A stretch of DNA of 48,070 nucleotides from a virus: positions 1 through 48,070 of the IMG/VR virus record IMGVR_UViG_3300007512_000062, one strand, 5' to 3'. Positions 35,630 to 42,471 of the stretch are shown piece by piece. Under the pieces are notes generated by a model. The model ran no database searches and had not been told where the DNA came from. It saw only the letters and a list, made by a program, of their open reading frames with translations. The position numbers and the translations under genes were made by a program. Position 1 is the stretch's first letter. Each line of letters starts with the position of its first letter.

Positions 35630-35911
35630 TTAATTCCTATGTTGTGAACCACATAAAGGCTCTGTTTTACAATGATGTGTACATTCTGAAGCATAACATT
35701 CCCCACCATTATCTGGTGTTATAGAATTAAAACATTCAGGTTGTGTTCTACCATCTTCAAATCCTGCTGAGTATGCTGTATCTACTTGTTGTTTACTTAC
35801 AGCAATACCTATCCTATTAATTTTCTTTCCTATATGTCGCATTCCTTGCAGGAATGCTACTGTACCTATAATAGAAGTTATGATAGCTAGTTGCCATATT
35901 TCAATTTGCAT
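35630..35911 (-). CDS. 93-aa membrane-anchored Cys-rich protein
   Basis: 93 residues. Residues 5-22 form a membrane helix (IWQLAIITSIIGTVAFL), followed by a basic stretch (RHIGKKINRIG). The C-terminal 40 residues hold five Cys (PECF, GECYASECTHHC, PLC). A membrane anchor with a cytoplasmic metal- or disulfide-type domain is suggested. No family was recognised. Confidence 0.6.
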   Translation of the reverse strand: MQIEIWQLAIITSIIGTVAFLQGMRHIGKKINRIGIAVSKQQVDTAYSAGFEDGRTQPECFNSITPDNGGECYASECTHHCKTEPLCGSQHRN

Positions 35912-35913
35912 AG

Positions 35914-36165
35914 TTAGTCCTCATCAAAGTTTATAATTGTGTGTTCTGGTTCTAGAAGTAAGAAGGTTTGATTCACTTGGTTATTTAGATAAAAAGTGTG
36001 TTCTTCTCCAAATTCAAAACCATGATTACAATATACCTTACGTGAACCTGGGTGCCCTTTTGAAGTACTAACTACTACATGCTTTGTAAATTCACATTTC
36101 CCTCTATCAGTGGGAATTAGTAATCCCATTCCAGGAACAATATCAAATATATCAATAGCATTCAT
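35914..36165 (-). CDS. 83-aa beta-rich protein
   Basis: 83 residues, start overlapping the helicase stop (ATGA). It begins AIDIFDIVPGMGLLIPTDRG and has several short strands. Small beta-barrel proteins after phage helicases are common, but no motif identifies this one. Confidence 0.6.
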   Translation of the reverse strand: MNAIDIFDIVPGMGLLIPTDRGKCEFTKHVVVSTSKGHPGSRKVYCNHGFEFGEEHTFYLNNQVNQTFLLLEPEHTIINFDED

Positions 36166-37550
36166 CTAACTAATACTAACTGTTGCAGTGCTCGTGTACA
36201 TGCTACATAATATAAGTTATCTTCCTGTTGCTGTTCCCATTCCACATTTGTTCTTGTTTTTAGATAATCACAAATATCAGGATTAATGAAGAATACTGTG
36301 TCTGTTTCTAAACCCTTACTTGCATGAATTGTCATTAACTTTCTCTTACTTGCACTATCTTCGTGTAACTTCATAGATTTAATAAAAGTTTTAACTTCTG
36401 CAATTGTGTTGCATCTATCTAAGATAGCAAAAATACCTGAGTATCTGTCATTTAATGCAGCAGTGTTCCAGTTCTTAGATTCATAAATCTGAAGTATCTT
36501 ATGATACTGTGCTTTTGTGTTATCAATTAATGTGTCAATACGACTATTTGTCTTCAGTAGTGGCTTTAGTTCTTTCTCTAATTGAGCTATAAACATTCTA
36601 CCAATTGAGAATTTAATATCTTTCTTGATAAACTGGTAAGCTAGTTTAATCAGTGAAGAATTAGTTCTACTAATAATAAAACAGTCATCAGGGTATTGTA
36701 TACTATGTGCGTATTTTTGCTGTAATACTCCTCCTGTCTTTTGACTAGTGATATGAGGAACTCTACTATGTACTATTGATAGTATTTCCTGAGGACATCT
36801 AAAACTCTCATACATAGGATATTCTTTAGGATTGTATCCTTGTTTAATTAGATCAATAGCATGAGGATCACTACCTCTAAATCCATAAATAGCTTGATGA
36901 GCATCTCCTACAAATACTATCTTGTTTGTTGGTATACAATTCAAGAACTTAATTTGTTGAGGATTTAAATCCTGGCACTCATCTACAAGTACCATATCGT
37001 ACTTTTCTGTTTTCATTCCTAATCGCATAGGGTATTCCAACATTTCATCACCACTAATTTCAGTAGTGTGCATTAATCCCTGTTTCAGGAATACTTTAGC
37101 ATCTTCAATTAGATTAGAAGCAATATTAAATCTATCACACGTTGCTTCCCATGATTTATCACTGGCATTACCTCCTAGTGTCATGTGCTTTTGTGCAAGA
37201 TTTGCAGCTACATCATAGTTAAATAGCTTTGAATATTTTTTAAAATTTACTTTACTAGATTTAAATTTACTGTGTTGTTTCAACATAGAAAGGCCTAGTG
37301 AGTTGAAAGTCTTACAACTCCAACCCATAGGTAACTTATCAACTACATCATTTACAATTGCCTTATTAAACGCTAAATATAGCCCATTACTAGTTGTATT
37401 AGCTAATTGCATAAGTACAGAAGTCTTTCCTGATCCTGCTACAGCATTCACAATAATCGCAGATTCCGTACTATTAATAATATCTTGCTGCTCTTGAGTA
37501 AAGTTTATAGCAGGTGCAGAACTGCCAAAATTAAATGCAAAATTATTCAT
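36162..37550 (-). CDS. UvrD/Rep-like superfamily 1 DNA helicase
   Basis: 462 residues. Motif I is AGSGKT at 38-43, motif II is VDECQD at 189-194, motif III is VGDAHQAIYGFRG, motif IV is ESFRCPQE, motif V is TIHASKGLETD, and motif VI is YYVACTRALQQLV. The TRAL end and KGLE are UvrD/Rep features. N4 has a Dda-like helicase in the same map position. It would unwind DNA 3' to 5' during replication or recombination; the polarity is inferred from the UvrD-type motifs. Its start overlaps the 68-aa gene by eight bases. Confidence 0.9.
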   Translation of the reverse strand: MNNFAFNFGSSAPAINFTQEQQDIINSTESAIIVNAVAGSGKTSVLMQLANTTSNGLYLAFNKAIVNDVVDKLPMGWSCKTFNSLGLSMLKQHSKFKSSKVNFKKYSKLFNYDVAANLAQKHMTLGGNASDKSWEATCDRFNIASNLIEDAKVFLKQGLMHTTEISGDEMLEYPMRLGMKTEKYDMVLVDECQDLNPQQIKFLNCIPTNKIVFVGDAHQAIYGFRGSDPHAIDLIKQGYNPKEYPMYESFRCPQEILSIVHSRVPHITSQKTGGVLQQKYAHSIQYPDDCFIISRTNSSLIKLAYQFIKKDIKFSIGRMFIAQLEKELKPLLKTNSRIDTLIDNTKAQYHKILQIYESKNWNTAALNDRYSGIFAILDRCNTIAEVKTFIKSMKLHEDSASKRKLMTIHASKGLETDTVFFINPDICDYLKTRTNVEWEQQQEDNLYYVACTRALQQLVLVR

Positions 37551-37749
37551 GTAACATCCTTTCAGTCATATGTAAGTCATTTTGTCTTCTTGCCTGACAC
37601 ATTGTAGGATTATGTAATCCTTCTACTAGAGTCCCATATTTCTCAATAGAGAGTAGATTAAGTCTACACCCCTGTCTAGTATGATTTATACATCCTAAAT
37701 GGGTACAATGCTTAATTTCAAAGTGTGAGTAGTGAAGTTTAGATGACAT
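37543..37749 (-). CDS. 68-aa His/Cys-rich protein
   Basis: 68 residues, with C15, C20 and C28 and several His (HFEIKHCTHLGCINHTRQGC), then a later Cys in PTMCQARR. This looks like a small zinc-binding protein. It directly precedes the helicase and overlaps it. The ribosome binding site is weak. Confidence 0.6.
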   Translation of the reverse strand: MSSKLHYSHFEIKHCTHLGCINHTRQGCRLNLLSIEKYGTLVEGLHNPTMCQARRQNDLHMTERMLHE

Positions 37750-37796
37750 TGTGTGTTTTCAATATTAATTATAGCAGTTAGTCTTTCGTCTAACAA

Positions 37797-37925
37797 TTAT
37801 TCGAAATCTACAGAAGTAAAGTAAATTGTTGCTTTTTTAGCTTCAAATGGGATATCTAAATGTTGGCATAGTTGTACCCAACAATCCCCTATAAAGTCTT
37901 GTTTAAAAATAATTAATTGTTGCAT
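37797..37925 (-). CDS. 42-aa early protein
   Basis: ATG at 37925 with AAAAAGGAAATGAA upstream, 42 codons. Sequence MQQLIIFKQDFIGDCW then an acidic end (FTSVDFE). It is the first gene after the hairpin promoter at 37953-37969. After the stop there is a hairpin with a GAAA tetraloop (37774-37791) but no T-run. Confidence 0.6.
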   Translation of the reverse strand: MQQLIIFKQDFIGDCWVQLCQHLDIPFEAKKATIYFTSVDFE

Positions 37926-37952
37926 TTCATTTCCTTTTTATTAATTCACATT

Positions 37953-37969
37953 AGTGGACGGAGTCCACT
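37953..37969 (-). promoter_or_regulatory. Early hairpin promoter downstream of the RNAP gene
   Basis: AGTGGAC-GGA-GTCCACT, 7-bp stem, GGA loop, C-G closing pair on the + (template) strand. Predicted start 37949-37950; -8 is A. It lies just after the RNAP terminator, so transcription is reset here for the helicase and small-gene unit. Confidence 0.75.
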
Positions 37970-37996
37970 TCGTACTTTCAACCACCAACTCATAAT

Positions 37997-38032
37997 AAAA
38001 AAAATAACCCCCTATACCTTACGGCATAGGGG
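37997..38032 (-). terminator. Intrinsic terminator after the phage RNAP gene
   Basis: In the leftward RNA a 10-bp stem CCCCTATGCC/GGTATAGGGG with a GTAA tetraloop, then TTATTTTTTTT (eight T at 38004-37997). It starts seven bases after the RNAP stop. Confidence 0.9.
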
Positions 38033-38038
38033 ATTTTG

Positions 38039-39814
38039 TTAACTTAACATGTATTGACTACTTAGAATATCAACATCTAAATCATTAGACGCTTTAGTAA
38101 CTGGTACATGATGTCCTTTTAACTCACTAAGGATATCACTCAATAGATTACTTCTAGCTATTTCAGCCATAATCTCTTTATACATACCTGTTACTGTTCT
38201 TAAGTAATTAGGGTGGAATACAAAGCAATCATGGATATGTACTAATTCAAAGTCTGCACGTCTTACCATTTCTCTAGCTATATAACCATCAACACTGTGA
38301 ACAATGTTAGCTACAAGGCTTCTATAGTTATTACTAGGTGTTTGCTTAGCGTATCTATAAGTAAACGTTCTATGGTTTAACTCATCTACTTCAATACGAG
38401 TATCAGTCATTTCCATAACTTTAACTTTAGCAACATGCCCATCTGGTAGAGTCCACTGATGTACATCAGCATCGTAGTTCCAGAAGTCATTGATAGTAGA
38501 CATCATAGCTTCAGCACCTTCAAAAGAATCATCTAATACTTTATAGAATACTTCTAACTGTTCCTCTGTAAAGGTATTAGCAGGATTAGCTTGTGAATTA
38601 TAGTAATGAGTCATGATAGGCTTCTTAACTAACTTTCTATCAACAGTATTATTTAAGTGCTTATTCATTTCATCAGCTACCATTTCGTAAAGGTCTTCAC
38701 GTTTACCTGTATCAACCATATTACAAGCTTTAGCAGTCTTCTTACAGCCTGTAAGCGCTGCCATAACCTGTAAACCACTAGCTGTAGCATCTAAGGACAT
38801 TGTATAACCTGTAGCTTTACCATCTAAGGTATCTTGATAAGCTCTAATAGCCTTTCTACCTAAGATAGGTTCATCCCAATCTTTAGTTTCAAAGGTATCA
38901 TTCTGAGCATTAAACCACTGTATACGTTCTCTCCAAGTTAACTTATCATGTCCTGCATGATTAGCAATAGCTATCTTAAGGTTAACAAGTTTAGTAATAA
39001 CTTCTTTATTATGAAGAGATAACAAAGCTTTACCATATTCATTAGATTGAATATTAAGGTCATAGCCACTGCTGTAACTACGCCCACGCTTATCAAATCT
39101 CCATACAAAGTAGAAAGGCATACCAATATACTCTGATGCTATTGTTAAGAACTGATCAGGATCCATAGCAATATTACTATTAGTTTCATTTAGTAACACA
39201 TCTGGGTCTATCTCCCATGGTACTGTCTGTAATTTATTTAAAGCATCTAAGGCTTGAGGTTCTTCATGGTGATTACCCTTACCAAGCAGTACACTCTTTT
39301 GTTCGAATAACCAGCCACCAGTATTGTTGTCTACCCATTCTTGAGGTACTTCTTTCATAGGCGGTAAGAACTGAAGCATATCTAGTTTATGCCTAGTATC
39401 AGTTTCTACTATCAATTTAGGTTTAACCTCTGTACCATCTGTATACAGCAGGATGTCAAATAAGCCTGTATTAGCTGTTACTGCTAATAACTCTGCACCA
39501 GTCTTAACTGCATCAACAGGGTTTCTCATACCTACATCAAAGCCTATAGAAGTAGCTGGGTCTTGAATAGGACGCTGTCTATCAGTCTTAAGAATGTTAT
39601 AAAAGATAGCATTAACTACTTTATTAGTTTTCTTTAGGTGTTTAATACGTAGGTTCTTAGAATCATAGTACTTAGCACTTCTATAATTAGATACTGCTTG
39701 TAGTACATCCATGTATAACTTAACTGGTAATTCTCTGTTAAGGTCTTCTAAGATAATGCTTTGAGTTTGTTGCTTGCTATATTGTTGTTCTGTTTGTAAT
39801 TGATTAGTTTCCAT
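38039..39814 (-). CDS. Single-chain phage RNA polymerase, N4 RNAPII-type
   Basis: 591 residues; start set by CAGAGG. Complete T7-family catalytic set: WRFDKRGRSY (R243-R245), motif A MSLDATASG with D342, motif B R393xxxK397 with Y405 (RKLVKKPIMTHYYNS), motif C HIHDCFVF with D529. It lacks most of the T7 N-terminal domain, as N4 RNAPII does. In N4 this enzyme is two proteins (gp15 and gp16); here one ORF holds everything. It would transcribe middle genes after vRNAP makes it. It is bounded by intrinsic terminators on both sides and has no hairpin promoter of its own, so it is expressed by read-through. Confidence 0.95.
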   Translation of the reverse strand: METNQLQTEQQYSKQQTQSIILEDLNRELPVKLYMDVLQAVSNYRSAKYYDSKNLRIKHLKKTNKVVNAIFYNILKTDRQRPIQDPATSIGFDVGMRNPVDAVKTGAELLAVTANTGLFDILLYTDGTEVKPKLIVETDTRHKLDMLQFLPPMKEVPQEWVDNNTGGWLFEQKSVLLGKGNHHEEPQALDALNKLQTVPWEIDPDVLLNETNSNIAMDPDQFLTIASEYIGMPFYFVWRFDKRGRSYSSGYDLNIQSNEYGKALLSLHNKEVITKLVNLKIAIANHAGHDKLTWRERIQWFNAQNDTFETKDWDEPILGRKAIRAYQDTLDGKATGYTMSLDATASGLQVMAALTGCKKTAKACNMVDTGKREDLYEMVADEMNKHLNNTVDRKLVKKPIMTHYYNSQANPANTFTEEQLEVFYKVLDDSFEGAEAMMSTINDFWNYDADVHQWTLPDGHVAKVKVMEMTDTRIEVDELNHRTFTYRYAKQTPSNNYRSLVANIVHSVDGYIAREMVRRADFELVHIHDCFVFHPNYLRTVTGMYKEIMAEIARSNLLSDILSELKGHHVPVTKASNDLDVDILSSQYMLS

Positions 39815-39838
39815 ACTATCCTCTGTTTGTTAATTAAT

Positions 39839-39880
39839 AAAAAAAATATAAACCTTAAGAGCTATGACACTCTTAAGGCT
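39839..39880 (-). terminator. Intrinsic terminator just before the RNAP gene
   Basis: Leftward RNA: CCTTAAGAG/CTCTTAAGG 9-bp stem (extended by one wobble and one A-T pair), 8-base loop, then TTTATATTTTTTTT. It follows the 154-aa gene and precedes the RNAP start by 25 bases, so it attenuates RNAP expression. Confidence 0.85.
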
Positions 39881-39890
39881 TAATTAGATG

Positions 39891-40355
39891 TTACAAGTTA
39901 CCTACAAGTACTTGTGCATCTGCAGTTGTTAGATGTTTAACAACCTGTTCTGGTTTAACAGCCTCTAACTCTGTCATCATATTACTAATTGTTAGAGCTT
40001 TCTGCTCTTCAGAACTAGTTTCAGTTAGTTCATTATCATAGTAATTGATAAAACCCATACCAACGTATTTACCAGCGTGCTCACCTTTAACAGGTTTAAC
40101 TTTAACTTGGAAGTTAGTATATACCTTGCCATTAACTTTCCTAGGCTTGGTAGTAGTGAACAATACATCGTTAGTTAGATTATTAGTAATAATCTTAAGT
40201 ACTAAGTCTGTATTAAGTACGTTAGCTGTTGCCTCACTGTTAGGTGTGAAAACACAACTTCTTTCATCATCTAAATAGATGTTGTAGTACTCTTGGTTGT
40301 TTTGCTTTTTAGTGTTTTTAGTCTCTGCAGACTTATCAACTAATGTTATAGCCAT
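39891..40355 (-). CDS. 154-aa early protein upstream of RNAP
   Basis: 154 residues; start preceded by AAGGAAATAAAATC. Lys/Thr/Asn-rich N terminus, then a beta-rich centre (EYYNIYLDDERSCVFTP, DVLFTTTKPRKVNGKVYTNFQVKVKP) and an acidic helical C terminus. It lies directly upstream of the RNAP gene. N4 RNAPII needs a small ssDNA-binding helper (gp2, Drc) made early; size, beta character and position make this gene a candidate, but no motif proves it. Confidence 0.65.
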   Translation of the reverse strand: MAITLVDKSAETKNTKKQNNQEYYNIYLDDERSCVFTPNSEATANVLNTDLVLKIITNNLTNDVLFTTTKPRKVNGKVYTNFQVKVKPVKGEHAGKYVGMGFINYYDNELTETSSEEQKALTISNMMTELEAVKPEQVVKHLTTADAQVLVGNL

Positions 40356-40506
40356 GATTTTATTTCCTTATGAAATTACTACCTATATTGAGATTAAGAG
40401 TATTAGCAGGTAGTTAAAACTAATATTCTTTATTAAATACTTTCTGGGTACTATCCTTTAGTTAAAAAGGAAATGAGCAGTTTTGAATCATGCTTAGGAT
40501 ATTGGG

Positions 40507-40764
40507 TTATGCTTTCTTTGTAGTCTTAGAATTGATTTCAGTGATGTTACCGTTGTCATCAATACATACGTTATGCTCGATTAAGAAGTCTGCTAATTCT
40601 TGCTTAGCCTCTACTCTATTCATAACTAATGATTGCTCAAGGCTCTCATTAATGATTGACATTGTATTTCTGGTTGATGCTCTTAGACCCTGTTCACCTG
40701 TGAGTTCATCTACTAAACCTAAAACGTTAACAATTGAATTACTTAAATGTTTCCATATTTTCAT
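40507..40764 (-). CDS. 85-aa early protein
   Basis: 85 residues; start set by AGGAGCAACAT. Predicted all helical, with a basic end (NSKTTKKA). It is the first gene after the hairpin promoter at 40821-40833. The 150 bases between it and the 154-aa gene hold two short inverted repeats (CCTTT/AAAGG, ACTACCT/AGGTAGT) and no promoter I can recognise, so both genes are probably one unit. Confidence 0.65.
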   Translation of the reverse strand: MKIWKHLSNSIVNVLGLVDELTGEQGLRASTRNTMSIINESLEQSLVMNRVEAKQELADFLIEHNVCIDDNGNITEINSKTTKKA

Positions 40765-40820
40765 ATGTTGCTCCTATTAATGTATATAAAGTTATATATA
40801 AAGTATATATAACGCCTGAC

Positions 40821-40833
40821 GTGACGAAGTCAC
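40821..40833 (-). promoter_or_regulatory. Early hairpin promoter, GAA-loop type
   Basis: GTGAC-GAA-GTCAC, 5-bp stem on the + (template) strand. Loop centre 40827 at -11 puts +1 at C40816 and +2 at C40815, so the RNA starts GG, exactly as at N4 P2. -8 is A. The flank (GCCTGAC before the stem) closely matches the promoter at 41213. Confidence 0.8.
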
Positions 40834-40887
40834 CCTATCCTATGTGTAGTCTGTGTGTCTATCTTTTGTGTGATGTGTGGTGTGTGT

Positions 40888-40926
40888 AAAAAAAAGGTAT
40901 GTCCCAACACCCGAAGGTGCTGAGAC
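40888..40926 (-). terminator. Intrinsic terminator with UUCG tetraloop
   Basis: Leftward RNA: GUCUCAGCACC-UUCG-GGUGUUGGGAC, an 11-bp stem counting two G-U pairs, then ATACC and eight T. It ends the first early unit eleven bases after the 76-aa gene. Confidence 0.9.
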
Positions 40927-40936
40927 ATTGCATTCG

Positions 40937-41167
40937 TTAGAATGCAGGCTCTTCGTCAGAAGAGTCAACTTTACCTGTAAGTAAAGCATTAACACCATTA
41001 GGTGCTTGCTTGTCTTTCCAGGCAGTTAAGGTAATATCATAATCACCACCAGTTAAGATGGTAATTAAGTTATCAACATTTACATCAGCACCAGACACAC
41101 TGATGTTCACTCCCTTAAGTTCTGTACCTGAAGCAAGGATGTTGTAGTTTTTGTATGATTTAGCCAT
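40937..41167 (-). CDS. 76-aa first early protein
   Basis: 76 residues; start set by TAGGAG. Beta-rich with repeated Val/Asn/Gly (ELKGVNISVSGADVNVDNL), then a polar acidic tail (VDSSDEEPAF). It forms a complete unit: hairpin promoter 46 bases upstream and UUCG terminator just after. Its place next to the presumed genome end makes it the first gene made by vRNAP. It may target the host; no family was recognised. Confidence 0.7.
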   Translation of the reverse strand: MAKSYKNYNILASGTELKGVNISVSGADVNVDNLITILTGGDYDITLTAWKDKQAPNGVNALLTGKVDSSDEEPAF

Positions 41168-41212
41168 GATAGACTCCTATTTAGTTAAAAGATGACACAA
41201 AATTATGCCAGG

Positions 41213-41227
41213 CGTGACGAAGTCACG
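41213..41227 (-). promoter_or_regulatory. First early hairpin promoter
   Basis: CGTGAC-GAA-GTCACG, 6-bp stem, GAA loop, C-G closing pair on the + (template) strand. +1 falls at C41209 and +2 at C41208 (GG start in RNA), -8 is A. It drives the 76-aa gene. Confidence 0.8.
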
Positions 41228-41383
41228 GGCAATGTGTAAGGAAAAAGATAGTTATGGTCAAGGCATAGGGGGGGGTACCTTTAAGAATCTGCCCCAATAC
41301 AGTAAGTTACTACTCCCGTAAGTAGATTATGAAAATCTGTACTGCTCCATTAGTGTTTTCTAATATACTCCTCCTTCTGATAA

Positions 41384-41421
41384 GGACACCTGTAACCCCC
41401 CCCAAGGGGTGGAAGGTGTCC
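41384..41421. repeat. GC-rich hairpin with C-run
   Basis: GGACACCT and AGGTGTCC enclose an inner CCCC/GGGG pairing beside a run of eight C. It is a stable stem on either strand and lies in the divergent region; it has no T-run. A role at the genome end, in replication or as a transcription barrier is possible. Confidence 0.55.
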
Positions 41422-41514
41422 GTTACTTTATAATTAATATTAATAATACTATTAGTATTAGTTAATCTATGTTGTTTCCTCCTAATTCTATCCTCATTAT
41501 GCTCCTACTTCTGG

Positions 41515-41537
41515 TGGGGGATGCGAATGCTCCCCCA
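41515..41537. repeat. Second GC-rich hairpin
   Basis: TGGGGGA/TCCCCCA 7-bp stem with inner GC/GC pairing and GAAT loop. It follows the AT-rich tract and precedes the GTAAC repeat array. Confidence 0.5.
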
Positions 41538-41595
41538 AACCCCCTTATAGATATAGATTAGGGGAACCCTTTAAAATCAAGGGTTTCAGATACCC

Positions 41596-41720
41596 AAAGT
41601 TACACGATCCACGTAACTTTAGTTCTGCAAACTATGTAACTTTTGTACTAGATTTCCGTAACTTTTAGTTAAGAATAATAAAAAAGTGTAATTGTAGTTA
41701 CATATTTCTGTAATTAGTTA
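41596..41720. repeat. GTAAC-type iterated repeats (iteron- or operator-like)
   Basis: Copies begin at 41613 (GTAACTTTAGTT), 41636 (GTAACTTTTGT), 41658 (GTAACTTTTAGTT), 41688 (GTAATTGTAGTT) and 41710 (GTAATTAGTTA): steps of 23, 22, 30 and 22 bases, near two helical turns. An inverted copy AAAGTTAC at 41596 makes an 8-bp palindrome with the first. The last copies reach the -35/-10 region of the RepL-like gene. This fits binding sites for that protein, as autoregulatory operators or origin iterons. Confidence 0.65.
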
Positions 41721-41726
41721 TATAAT
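41696..41726 (+). promoter_or_regulatory. Rightward host-type promoter AGTTACAT...TATAAT
   Basis: AGTTACAT at 41696-41703 and TATAAT at 41721-41726, 17 bases apart (or GTTACA with 18, matching four of six -35 bases). TATAAT ends six bases before the ATG at 41733, so the transcript should start at the start codon. The same -35-like element and spacing occur before the gene at 45078. Confidence 0.6.
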
Positions 41727-41732
41727 TAGCGC

Positions 41733-42089
41733 ATGAAATCAAATACACCCTATCTCATGGTATACAAACACGGATTTATTGACATCGCTCCTGAGCTAAC
41801 AAAAAGTGAACTTAGGATATTTTCCCATATCTTCAATAAGACTAATTTTGGTAATATCTGCTATGAAAACCAGAAGGACATTGCTAGTGCATTAGAAATG
41901 TATGCATCGCATGTGTCTTCTGGAGTTCGAAAGATAATCAAATTAGATCTAATGCAGAAGTATAGACATGGCTTCATGTTAAATCCTGAGTATTGTGTTT
42001 TAGGTCCTATGGATGAGAAACCTAAATTGCACTCTATTTACACTAAATTAACTAAAAAGGAGAAAGCTGTTGGAATTACTGAAGAATAG
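41733..42089 (+). CDS. RepL-like winged-helix protein (initiator or regulator)
   Basis: 118 residues, ATG six bases after a TATAAT box and without ribosome binding site, so probably leaderless. Layout resembles RepL/MarR-type winged helices: LTKSELRIFSHIFNK (first helix), NQKDIASAL, then SHVSSGVRKIIKLDLMQKY (recognition helix) and a wing with GFMLNPEYCVLG. RepL proteins initiate plasmid replication or act as transcription factors. The array of GTAAC repeats just upstream supports DNA binding to its own promoter region. It overlaps the next gene by 20 bases. The family call rests on pattern only. Confidence 0.6.
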   Translation: MKSNTPYLMVYKHGFIDIAPELTKSELRIFSHIFNKTNFGNICYENQKDIASALEMYASHVSSGVRKIIKLDLMQKYRHGFMLNPEYCVLGPMDEKPKLHSIYTKLTKKEKAVGITEE

Positions 42090-42471
42090 GTTAGAAGATC
42101 AGTTACTAAGTAGTTATCATAGCTATCCTGCTTACGAGAAGAGGGAGATCAAACGTGGGTACATCTACATACTACGAGATGATGTATTTCCTGAGTATAT
42201 CAAAATAGGAATGACTAGAGATTTAGCTAAACGTTACAGAGACTATAATCAACATAAACCCTTTAATACAGCTGAATTTATTGCTGTAAGTGAGGTTTTT
42301 AATGATGTAGTGACTGTAGAGAAGAAAATCTTAGCAGCCCTAGTTAAAGAGATTACTCCTATTGGAGCTAAGAAAGAATGGTTTGAAGCTGTGCACGAAG
42401 ATAGATTAAAAGAAATAGTGGAAGAAGCAGAGCAGCACTTTCACTTATACATGCCAAGTGAGGATATTTAA
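42070..42471 (+). CDS. GIY-YIG / T5orf172-domain protein
   Basis: 133 residues, TTG start supported by AAAGGAG eight bases upstream. Residues about 29-58 (RGYIYILRDD..PEYIKIGMTRD) match the T5orf172/Mug113 branch of the GIY-YIG nuclease fold: GYIYIL and YIKIGMT with the following Arg helix (LAKRYRDYN). Later VEKKILAALVKE and EWFEAV fit the conserved Glu region. Such proteins occur in many phages; some GIY-YIG members are homing nucleases, but the T5orf172 branch has no settled role. It overlaps the RepL-like gene and abuts TerS (TAATG). Confidence 0.7.
   Translation: MELLKNRLEDQLLSSYHSYPAYEKREIKRGYIYILRDDVFPEYIKIGMTRDLAKRYRDYNQHKPFNTAEFIAVSEVFNDVVTVEKKILAALVKEITPIGAKKEWFEAVHEDRLKEIVEEAEQHFHLYMPSEDI

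Larger units (their letters stand above)
41168..41732. other. 565-base divergent intergenic region
   Basis: No gene. From left: the first early hairpin promoter (41213-41227), an 8-G run (41268-41275), a strong hairpin around an 8-C run (41384-41421), a very AT-rich tract (41430-41467), a second GC-rich hairpin (41515-41537), the GTAAC repeats (41596-41720), and a rightward promoter. In N4 the early genes and the TerL end face each other across the genome termini, so this region is the place to look for terminal repeats and an origin. Confidence 0.6.

Noticed and set aside
41268-41275. G-quadruplex at the 8-G run (and the 8-C run at 41396)
   Set aside because: Each is a single run; no four spaced G-tracts are present in either strand nearby.
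42070-42471. GIY-YIG gene as a recent homing endonuclease insertion
   Set aside because: The domain pattern is T5orf172-like and the gene is tightly coupled to both neighbours by overlap, with no sign of an interrupted gene or intron.
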